Assembly (NCBI GenBank): GCA_015680685.1
Contig: MNCI01023583.1
Coordinates: 149,222 to 213,221 of the forward strand
Direction: 5' to 3'
DNA from: Gnetum montanum
Taxonomy: Eukaryota > Streptophyta > Gnetopsida > Gnetales > Gnetaceae
Length of the DNA: 64,000 nt
Within the stretch, counting starts at the first letter, position 1. Each line of letters starts with the position of its first letter. Position numbers and translations under genes: made by a program. The notes under the pieces were generated by a model. It saw nothing but the letters and a program-made list of their open reading frames with translations. It was not told the origin of the DNA and searched no databases. This document shows positions 47,714 through 56,975 of the stretch, piece by piece.

Positions 47714-48729
47714 TTGGCCCCTCTTTGTTGACACTTGGAGGAATCGACCCGAGAAGCATCGACAAAGAAGTGCAAAACACCATAAGCAACTTGATAGAGA
47801 CATTGTCTACTGTCACTAGATGAGACATCATCGCACCATGTTCAATAGTACTAGGATTGGGAAAGGGAAATTCATAGCGGGTAGGAAGATAGAGATTGTG
47901 GGGATTGGTGACTGCCCAAGGAATTGTGCCATGGATAGGGGATGCTCGAGTATGTGGCATGCTGATCCTTGCCGATAGCCAATGTTTTAGCGGACTCGGA
48001 GTTCAAACATGCGATGTGCGTTCTTTGGCGGAACAGGACCCTCGGTTAGTTTTTGAGAGGACCTGTTGGCGGGGCCAAAGCCACAGGAGGATGTGTTACA
48101 TTCTTTGGGAGAACAGAGCCCATGTTTAGTTTTCAGGGGAACCTGTTAGTGGGGAGCCAAAGCCATGCAACAGGATGCTTCTTGACCATTTGGACATGAG
48201 TACTTAGTTTTGAGACGACTGCCTTCCCGCCTGGGGCTTATATGGGAAGTGCCCTTTTTTTTGCCGTTGTACTCATGCATAGGTGTTGTGCTGCGTGTTG
48301 CAGCTGCTTTAAAGTGGTACAGTGTTTTAGATGTACTGGGTGTGTCGAGGGGATGCTGGGATAAAATGTGTTGGCGAATGGAAAAGGAATTTTGTTGATG
48401 AATGGGGATGTCCTAGTGAATAGTTTGATTTAGTCCTGCCAAGTATGCTGCGAACATTGTCTTATCATGCTGCTTACGACGAAGAGCACCTTTGTACGAA
48501 ACGTCCAGGTGTCATCCTGGAAACGTAACGCCAAGGAGACAAGAAAACCGTGAGCGAATAGACGAGCTTAGACTTACATGGCGGCCGATGGCGCAGAGAT
48601 GCTGAAGGAAGGCAGGCACTGTGTTTAGATGACAGCGATACTGATAAGGGCGATTAATGGCGAGCGATGCAGTGAAGCTGATGAATGATCATGGTGGCGG
48701 ATTGATGTGCCGAATGTGAACTTGCCAGT
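47714..48729. other. Non-coding 3' region of C with polypurine tract
   Basis: The polypurine tract on the minus strand, AAAGAGGGGCCAA (47,726-47,714), touches the LTR. Apart from the 80-base tandem, no gene or domain is evident. Confidence 0.6.
48021..48180. repeat. Two tandem ~80-base units
   Basis: TTCTTTGG begins at 48,021 and again at 48,101; both units carry an ACCTGTTRGYGGGG run and GCCAAAGCCA near their ends. Located in the non-coding sequence before the 3' LTR. Confidence 0.75.
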
Positions 48730-49073
48730 TTATAGTCTTGGCAGACTATCGTGGGTTAGTTTTATGTCGTAACCCTTTGGACATTGCCCTTTTAGCATTG
48801 TGGCGGACGTCACATTGCCAGTTTATAGTCTTAGTAGACTGTGAAGAGGCTAGCCAGTTTATAGTTTTAGCGGACCCTAATGGTTGTGACGGTGGCAGTT
48901 TACTGTCGTGCCGGACGGATGCTAGTTTATCGTCGTTGCGGACACTGTGGTATTAGTTTTAAGTCATAATCTAGGACTGTTCTGTGTATCAGTTTATCGT
49001 CATGATCCCAGGACGGTCTGTGGTATCAGTTTATAGTCGTAATTCTAGGACTTACACGTACCTAAGTTTGTAT
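48730..49073. repeat. Array of AGTTTATAGTCGT...GGAC units
   Basis: Eight or more degenerate units (AGTTTATAGTCTTGGCAGAC, AGTTTATCGTCGTTGCGGAC, AGTTTATAGTCGTAATTC) with spacing of about 35-60 bases. One more unit (AGTTTAAGGCCGTACCAGGC) lies at 49,271-49,290. The counterpart array is at 54,370-54,660, on the far side of the antisense gene. Confidence 0.8.
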
Positions 49074-49259
49074 TCAGACGTAGAACGGTTTTAGGTACAA
49101 GTGATTGATTGGATTGACAAGCTTGTTTCCTTCTGTGTCAGCTAGCTTGAATGCACCATTATCAAATGCTTTGATAACCATGTAAAGCCCTTCCCAGTTG
49201 GCTGAGAATTTGTCCGGGTGTTCCCGGACATCCTTGAGCACAAGGTCGCCTTCTTGGAT
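49074..49259 (-). pseudogene. C-terminal end of gypsy integrase left in element C
   Basis: Open reading of 61 codons ending in a natural TGA: IQEGDLVLKDVREHPDKFSA, then NWEGLYMVIKAF, GAFKLADTEGNK and NPINHLYLKPFY. This is the standard last part of Tat-type integrase (G-D-L-V-L, N-W-E-G-P-Y, G-A, D-x-x-G, N-x-x-x-L-K-x-Y/F-Y). No integrase core, RT or RNase H precedes it: the sequence breaks into the motif array at 49,260 and then the antisense gene leader. It therefore marks the right edge of the replaced pol region. Confidence 0.85.
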
Positions 49260-49490
49260 AGGGAAATGGCAGTTTAAGGCCGTACCAGGCCATGAGTGGG
49301 GTTTAAACTAGAATGTTCAACGTAAACGTGTAGAATGGGGTCCATGGAGAGACCAGGATGCAATAATTTTTGTTTTTAATTAATTTTATTTTATTTTTCA
49401 TTTTTGGGCAAATTTTGGCGAAAAATGAGCAAAAAGGTAAAAAACGTAAAAAACGGAGCCACAGCGATGTCAGCGTCAGCGTCATCGGAC

Positions 49491-49500
49491 GCTATATAAA
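49491..49500 (+). promoter_or_regulatory. TATA box of the antisense gene in C
   Basis: GCTATATAAA followed by GGAG, 232 bases before the ATG, with upstream CAGCGTCAGCGTCATCGG runs. It points in the direction of the antisense gene, so that gene appears to have its own promoter. Confidence 0.65.
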
Positions 49501-50587
49501 GGAGAAAAAGGGGGGGTCCATTTGTTTTATTGGAAAGCGACAGCGTGAGCGACAACATAAACCTGCTAAGGCATAAGCATAAACCACAATACCCTAGCGT
49601 AAGCGTAAACTGGAACCTGAGTGTAGACGCCGAAGACTGAACCCAGCGTATACGCCGAAGCTTAAACTTCTCAACGCCAGCGTAGACAGTTGCTCAGCGT
49701 GAATGTATATTGTCAGCGTAAACAAGCCGAGATGGGCAAGGGAAAGGAAGTGGAGGGCCAGGGGAGAAAGGGTCCTAATCTAACCTTCGCGGAAGAAACA
49801 GAGGCCATGCTGCAGGGCCTGCCCAGGCCAAAGGTGCCATCATGGCCTGTGACGTCCCACAGGTAAGCCTTGATCCCTGCTTCTGTTGTTGTTTCTATGC
49901 TTCCTAGCGTAGACCATCCCGGCGTATACGCCAAGCGTAGAGGGTTTACAAGGGTTTTCAACGTATACGCCGAGCGTAATTGTGGAGCGTAGACGGCGTT
50001 ATCAGTCTTTCTAGCGTAAACATTTTTCTGCGTAATGTTAGCGTAAAAGCTTGTCAGCGTTTTTGTCATCAGCATAAATTCTATTTCTTGCGACAGCGTA
50101 TACGCTGAGGGTTTGTTCAACGTATACGCTGTACGTGTACAGTTGTCTTCGACGTACTGTTTTATCCTTCTGGCGTAAACTGTTTACGCTGAAAGTGAAC
50201 CCGGGCGTATACGTTGAGGGTTTCTTCAGCGTATACGCTGCGTGTGAAGGGGTTGGGGTATCAGCGTAAAGCGGATTGCTGCCAGCGTAGACGCTGCGCT
50301 GGGTAGCGTAAATGCTGAGTTAACTTGCGTTATTTACGCTAAGTGTCGGTCGTCGTATATGCTCGGTATACAGCGTACACGCTGTGTTTAAATTGCAAGC
50401 GTATACGCTGCGTACAGCGTACACGCTGGGCGTAAGTTGTGTTTTTCGCGCTAAGTGTAGAGTTTGGTCGGCATATACGCTCTATATACATCGTATACGC
50501 TGATTGTAAACAGTTAGTCGATTTTTGATTTTTTACCGATTTATGATACAAACTTTCGTTTTATTATGACATCGCGATTGGTTGCAG
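49501..50587 (+). repeat. GCGTATACGC / GCGTAAAC repeats in 5' leader and intron 1 of the antisense gene
   Basis: Units recur from about 49,590 to 50,510 (for example AGCGTATACGCTG at 50,220-50,240 and in several places near 50,390-50,420). Exon 1 lies among them at 49,732-49,862. The same core occurs in the LTRs and gag leader. Confidence 0.85.
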
Positions 50588-53500
50588 GGATAGCAAACGC
50601 TTCCTTATCGTGGTTGAACTCGTCGGGGTGCTAACATGGGCTGGCCCCATTGAGGAGGGCGATCTTCCCCTGGCTCTAACCATGGATGACAACGGGATCT
50701 GGTTCAGGGAAGGCGCTAGCGAATTTCTGGCTTTCTTGTTAACCAATTTCGAGGTGGCTATGTGGTCGTATTTTGACGAAGTGACCGCACGAAGTGTGGT
50801 TGATGCAATGCTGCCGGGGGCCGCAGAGGGCGTAATGGTCTTCATCAAAGATATTGATGAGGGGCCGTTTGTTAATGAGGATGGCACTACCCGCGGGCCT
50901 AAATCAACACTCCCGTTAACGCGCGTGTCATCATTATTGCCCCGAGGGTTAGATTACATCAACAATACATTGTTTATAGCCGCCCGCACACATACCTTGT
51001 TCCAGAATCCTCCTGGCACGGTATACCGAATAGCCAGGTGGGACTATTTAAATTTATCGTTTTTCCTCTCCGTTTAATGTTGTTTTCTTGTTTTTAACGT
51101 GTATTTGTTTGCAGGCCGAAGGCCAACCCGGATGGGACCCTCATTGAGGATGAAGGGATAGCTCATGCTCGCACTACTCTGGAAGCTTTCATGATGGCCC
51201 CCACTCTTCGTGGGGCCATACTGGCTCAGACAAAGGGTTCAATGGTCCATTTTCATAATCAATTTTTCAGGGCGTTTGCGATGTGCAAGGCTCATGGATG
51301 GCTCCATGAAGACTAGACAGATCAGGGATCAGTCTTCCCTCATAGTTTGGTAGTACCTCCAAATCCGCCGCTAATGGTGAGTAATAACATTTACTAAATG
51401 CGTTAGTGGATTCGTTCAACTGTTTGGGGTTATGCTGATATGGTCATCTTAACTTGTTTTAACAGTTGATGCACCTTCCGGTGGGGATCCCGTGACAACA
51501 GGACGAACTGAGACAACTTTGTCAATGAAGTTCAGGGAGGTAGCAAAGGCGCAGAAGTCATTGCGTAAGAAAGCTCCGCCGTCCCTCACTCGTTTCCTGG
51601 ACAATGTCGGCCTCCTGGAGCTTTTTATGACAGTTAGTCCTAATGTCTCAATCGGGGAAATGATAGGGATCGTGGACTCTTTTAATGAGTCTGTCTCTCA
51701 GTACAGTACCCGGATTAAGGGTGTCAAAGTGGTGTTTCATCTGTCACCTGTGTTCTTTTCTAACTTGTTTGGCATGCCGACAGATGGCCTACCCATAGTA
51801 TTGGATAGGTCTCATAAAGAGTTGCAAACAATCCGTGAGCTGGAATCTTGGCTTGGCATGGCCAAAAGCACCAAGGGGTTCCCGATGCAGGGGAAAGCAA
51901 AGGTTGTTGAGGTGAACGAATTGTATCCCCCTTTCTCAGGTGTGGAGTTTTAGGGTTGAGGCGGTACGCATCATGCGAACTGTCTTGGAAACTGGCATGC
52001 GGTACAACTAGGCTCAATTTTTGTTGGCGGGCCTGCATAAGGAGATAGTGTGGTTGCGCTCGAATATCGAAGCACAATCGCACTTCACCTTTGCTTTCTT
52101 CGCTGGTTATCTCTGCCGTTTTTCCGAGTTTCTTGTGGTACGTGCGGACAACAAGTTTGTCCTACGGGATCGAGGTCCACTATCTCGCCCGTGGGTCAAA
52201 CACTTGTTCGCAACAGCCAAATCACAGGATGCCCCAGAAGGTATCGATGAGTCCGTGTCTGTTACCATAGGGGGATCATTTGGTGGTTCCATCCACACAC
52301 AAGATAGTCTGGGGTTGGAGCCAGATGAGGTGCCTTTAATCGCTAGACAGGCAGAGCAGGTTATCAAGGAAACCATTAGCAAAGCCAAGTCGAAATTGAA
52401 AAGACCCGAACACGCAACGGAGGAAGTTGCCGATATAAACCAGCCATGCGTGAAGCAGATACGCTTCAAGATACTTGGTAAGCGAAACTCATCTGCTTGT
52501 TATTTTATCATTTTCGTTTATTTATAACCCTTGCTTCAATTGCTTACGTGTCATTGCTGTTTTCAGTTTGATGAAATGAGGAAGTGGGCCTTGGAGACCA
52601 TCACAGAGGAGGAGGAGATGCATACTAGAGAAGAGCCAAGGCGGGGGAACTGAACAATTAACGGAGAAGACTATTGAAACTGAACCTTTAGACGACCCGG
52701 ACGCTATCAACCAAATGTTTAGTAGCTTCCTCAAGGGTGATTTGGATTTGGGCAATCCCCCAGAGGGCGACAAGGATCAGGGTATGTCTTCGCTTTTAGT
52801 TCGTTTTTATTTACTGAGTCAGTTATTGCTCCTAAGGTCTTTTATTCTCGTGCTTGTATGCTTTTCAGATGAAGGCAGCGAGACCAGGACGGTACAGTTG
52901 GACGTACCCCTAAAGATGGTTCCCCCTGAGAGGACCGCTGAGGTTAGCTCTTCCCGTACCCGTGGGCCACTTACTTGGTCAGAAATGCCAAATAAGATGG
53001 ATTTTGTGGATGGAATCACGGAAGAAGTCGTTGAACACCTCCAAGAAGTCCACCCTAACATAGGTATGAACCATTTAGCAATTTGGAGCTTCACGTTTTG
53101 TTTTATGTGGTTGTTTGACATTTTTGTTTTCTGCGTGGGTAGGTGCTAAACTAAGATGGGATCCTTCTGAGAGCATTAGCATGGAAAGCCTAACCACACT
53201 TCCCCCAGAAGTGGAGCAGGTGCCAAGGCCTGTCTATGAGGGCATTGCGGAAAGCCTTGCACACAACGCTAAGTCATTGTGTACTTGTAGGCATTCCATC
53301 GAGCAGTTGTGGTTACAAATACAGGTAAAAGAGAAGGAAGTCTCCGAATTGTCAAAGGAACGTGACGATTTAAAGGCTTGATATGAGTTCGCCGCTGCTA
53401 GACTAAGTGGAGATCGCTCTTGGCGAACGTCAGAGGTCACATACACTAGGTATTGGAACCTTCTGAATCGTCATGCATCGCTGACTCAGAGAATGGCAGA

Positions 53501-54126
53501 ATGCAAAGCTCAGATCGATCTCCTGAACCTCAAGTGTCAAGACTGGAAGGCTTTTGCTTCCAAGGTTCGTAAATGGGATCAGGATGAGAAAAACCATAAA
53601 CATCAGTACAAGAAGTCGTTAAAAGAGGTGTCGATTGAAAAGTGCCAGTTAGAGATGTTTGTGGAGGGTTTGGGTTTGCGCTCTGCCTTTGATACATTTG
53701 CCCAAAACATAACTGTAGAAATGGAATCACCTACCAGGGTGATTACAGCGGCTTCTGGGGAGGTGTCGGTAAGCGAATTCCCTCTGAAACGCCCTACCTG
53801 GTTGGCGGTCGACAAAGGCAAGGCTTTGGCGGACGTTGACTTAGGCCTGGACGGGACAGATTGGGCCAATGTTCCAGAGGAAGAAATCCTTCATTGGCTT
53901 GAATTCAGTCTAGGGGGATCCCCTATGGTAAGTGTTTTGTTCCTATAGGGTTAATTTATTGGATGGCGTTTAAAATTTTAAGATGCGCTCATATATTATT
54001 TTTTGTTATTTTTGGTGTCTTCAGGATGAAGGTGGCGACGAAGCCCGAGAAGCAGGCCCCAGTGGAGCAGGGGTCCCTGACGCTGGTGACTCTAAGGGGG
54101 ACAATCCTCCTGTCCCAGACATTTAG
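49732..54126 (+). pseudogene. Antisense intron-containing gene of C: inactive FCP1/NIF-like domain, conserved middle domain, coiled coil
   Basis: Eight exons: 49,732-49,862; 50,588-51,037; 51,115-51,376 (or 51,380); 51,466-52,477; 52,567-52,781; 52,869-53,063; 53,143-53,927; 54,025-54,126. Introns are GT...AG; intron 1 (725 bases) carries GCGTATACGC repeats. Exon 2: FLIVVELVGVL, GASEFLAFLLTNFEVAMWS and NNTLFIAARTHTLFQNPPGT, the layout of FCP1/NIF HAD phosphatases, but the two catalytic Asp are Glu and Val, and the later D-D is A-A. Exon 4: a conserved unknown domain (VVFHLSPVFFSNLFGMPTDG; FAFFAGYLCRFSEFLVV). Exon 7: coiled coil. Damage: TAG at 51,314, frameshift near 51,920, TAG at 52,009, shift in exon 5, TGA at 53,379. 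Probably nearly intact in the source element. Confidence 0.75.
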
Positions 54127-54659
54127 TGTTTTTTTAGTGTGTGTTTTTTTTTTTGGTTTTTGGTTTTTGCTGATTCAAATTGATACAAGCGTTGTAACTT
54201 TGTACAATATTGCGTGAATAAATATTTTTGTTGATTTTTAATTTGTTTGTACATACGACACGACATTAAAATGTTTTTGGGTTTGCTTTTCTGTTTTAAA
54301 TGTAACACACTGAAGTAATGATAAACGATATGTAAAAAGGAAAACAAGGTATGCACTAGTTTAATGCCATTGCAGGCCCCTATGCGTAGTTTAAGGCCGT
54401 TTCGGGCCCCATTATAGACGAGTAACATTTTAGGTAAAGTGGATAGGTTTATTGATGGACCGACCATTTCTGATCGTGGCTAGTTCTATGTCATTGCGGA
54501 CACGATAGTTTAACATCTTTCCAGACAAGGAGTGTCATTAAAAATTAAATTTTTTTTTGTTTTTGGTGTTTATCGTAGTTTAATGTCATTTCGGACTGCA
54601 TATAGTTTAACGTCGTTTCAGACGTAGGGTAGTTTAACGTCGTTTCGGACCAGGGTATT
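54127..54659. repeat. Motif array between gag-pro stop and antisense gene 3' end (C)
   Basis: Repeats of TAGTTTAACGTCGTTTCGGA and relatives (TAGTTTAAGGCCGTTTCGGG, AGTTTAACATCTTTCCAGAC) at about 54,370-54,660. A matching array lies on the other side of the antisense gene at 48,730-49,290. The AATAAA of the antisense gene is at 54,217-54,222. Confidence 0.8.
54217..54222 (+). terminator. Poly(A) signal of the antisense gene in C
   Basis: AATAAA 91 bases after the stop at 54,126, preceded by a TTGTAACTTTGTA stretch as in plant 3' ends. Confidence 0.55.
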
Positions 54660-55625
54660 TTATTTCAGTTGTTTTTTGATTTTCTTTATTTTTATGTCAG
54701 GGGGTGTATCGACCGGCATGATTTTGTATTCTCCGTCTCCTTCGCTGATCACGTTGAATGGTAATTCAGTCCAGGGGATGTTCAATAGAATGTTTTCAGT
54801 ATCGGTATTTTTAGGTGTTTCGGTGTCAGTCGCTGCTTCCGTATCAGTTTCTTCATGAGGCGACGTATGTACAGTGTTAGATGCAGGTGTTTCAGTTTTA
54901 GGAGACTCCTGTCCCGTGTTTGAAGGTTTACCACCCACCAATTGTGGTTTGTTTGCTTCATTTTGACTAGGCTTGTCGAGTTCAACCTCGAAGCCTTGGT
55001 CTATATCTGTGTGTGATGAAATGATGGGAGTGGTTGCTTCCCCATGTATGATGATTTCACCGCCCTGATAGGGTAGGTGAATCTCCTTATGTATAAGGGA
55101 GGAAACAGCTCTTAGTTGGGCCAACCAGGGTCTTCCTAATATTAGGTTGAAACCCAGCATTTCATCGACAACTAGGAAGTCAGCGGATGTGGGGAACTGG
55201 TCTCCCACTACGAAATCTAAGGTTATCGCGCCTTTGACCAGTACACGTGACCCGCTGAATGACTTTAAACATGTTGTTGTCGTAGGTTTAATCAAGTCAG
55301 TAAGTCCCAGTTGTTCAATGATGTGATAGGATACAACGTTGGTTGCTGCCCCGTCGTCTACTTGGCCTCTATGTATTTTGAACTAGTTTACGTGTATGGT
55401 TATGAACATGGGGATTGTCGTTGTCTCCCCCGTCTTCTTGTCTACTTTGATGTTATCATCATGGAAGCTCAAGGGTTTAGGGATGGCACCGTGAGATGGA
55501 TACATTACAGCATGAATGGCAGGTTCGCTTGGAGGCAAGTCCTCACTGACCTGGATGGACGTTAGCATGCGTGCGAGAGCTTCCCGATGAGTTTGGGATG
55601 TTAGGACTAAGTCATACAAGCTCAA
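54660..55625 (-). pseudogene. Element C protease, ending the gag-pro ORF
   Basis: SLYDLVLTSQTHREALARML, then, after a TAG at 55,38x, the active site VDDGAATNVVSYHIIEQLGL, then GFNLILGRPWLAQL and EIHLPYQGGEIIIHG. D-D-G replaces D-S/T-G and A agrees. An acidic Thr-rich tail (55,000-54,750) follows, then LPFNVISEGDGEYKI and the stop at 54,660. A and B stop at the same place. The protease would cut gag; a D-D-G site is uncommon and activity is uncertain. Confidence 0.8.
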
Positions 55626-56975
55626 AGAAGTGTTCTTTTATTTCAGTGCTTGGGTGACTTGTGTTAGGGCCATCGCAAAGTCTCTACTGTTAGAGACGTT
55701 CTTGTCGGCAACGATTGGGTCCATTGGGCCCAACAGCTTTATTTCGTGTTTTAGTGGCCTGTCATTCTTGCTCTATGATGTAGTTTTAGATGGTTCATGT
55801 TGCCATGATGACGGTTCACCCTGATTACTTGCATTTGACTGATCGTTAGTCGACGACATGGGTATGGAATTGAGTGGAGTAGGTCTGGGTGGCCCCAAAG
55901 CCAATCATTGGCGCTCTTTCTCCAAGCGTTCACGCGTAAGCCTATCAACTAAGTGTTCTCACGTATGGCGTGGAGGTGGAGCTGGTTTCAAGGCCTCAGA
56001 TTGCCTTGGGATGTGCACCACATATGGAGATGGGCGGGGTTGTGTTTGGTCAGTGGGAGGCGTTTGAGCCGAAGGCTGGCTAGGGACCCTAACGACGTAG
56101 GGGCGAGGTTTGCCCTGCGCCTATGTAGTAGAGGTTTGATGATTGTTAGGACTTTCGGGTGTCCTAACAACATACGGGGTTGGTCTCGGTGGAGGTTGGA
56201 CCTCTGCTGTTGCAACCGTCGGTGGTACTCGAACTACGAAAGGAGCAGGCCGAGTGTGAGGGATTAGTGGCTTTGAGGGTGTAGGTACAGCCGAAGGTAT
56301 ATAGACGACATAGGGCTGCTGGGGGACGCGTGGTGATTGGGGTGTGGGTGTGGTCACGACGGGAGGAATCCACACTATGAATGGCCTATGGGATGTTTCT
56401 TGTGTGTTTTAAGGATAGATGGTGTTAATGTTACTTGCCTTGGAATCATCATCAAAGTAGATCGTGCTAATCACATACAGGGCCTCTTGGGTGTTCAGGG
56501 GATCCTTGTACACCCCCATAGCCTGATTCTGTGGCTAGACCGGGTTAGCCTCATCAAAAGTGATTTTGCCATCATCAATCATCCGCTGGATATCCTGCTT
56601 CAGGGTGAAGCAGTAATCTGTTCCGTGCCCATTGCGTTGATGGTAGTCGCAGAAGCGATCCATCCTAAAGCCTTTGGGTATGGGCGGCTCATCCAGGATT
56701 GCTAAGCTTGGGTTCTGTATGAGTTGGCAGAACCGTTCATGTCTTTGGATAGGGGATAACTACTTATGTGTCATCAGCCCAGCTTTTAGGAGCTGATCAA
56801 AAAGCTGGGATGGTTTCATCGGTAGAAGCGTGTATTGAGAGGGTTCTTTCCTCTCGAAATTGCGTGTACGGTTTGTTGGGTTCTGTGATGATGATGACTC
56901 CAAGGCTGTTGTGGGAGAGGGTTTATAGTAGTTAGTAGGGGTTGCGGGTGGTTTTTTTTGGGGTGTGATGTTCAT
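55626..56975 (-). pseudogene. Element C gag C-terminus and repetitive Pro-rich linker
   Basis: Around 56,660-56,560: FCDYHQRNGHGTDYCFTLKQ and then DIQRMIDDGKI, a compact C-x2-H-x5-H-x4-C block typical of the Tat-type gag end, intact here and decayed in A and B. Then 56,375-56,000: at least five repeats of a P-x-P-Y/F-V-V-x-x-P unit (PYVVYIPSAVP, PFVVRVPPTV, PYVVRTPES). Interrupted by a few TAG stops and a frameshift near 55,950. Confidence 0.75.

Noticed and set aside
46563-47820. Several overlapping plus and minus ORFs of 60-110 codons in the left C LTR (and again at 59,700-60,330)
   Set aside because: They are readings through the GCGTATACGC repeats and LTR sequence; the two LTR copies do not keep the same ORFs and no domain is seen.
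51481-52527. Idea that exon 4 of the antisense gene is a plant mobile domain (PMD) or Transposase_32 domain
   Set aside because: The VVFHLSPVFFSNLFGMP stretch is faintly similar, but key blocks do not line up by eye; left as an unknown conserved domain pending a profile search.
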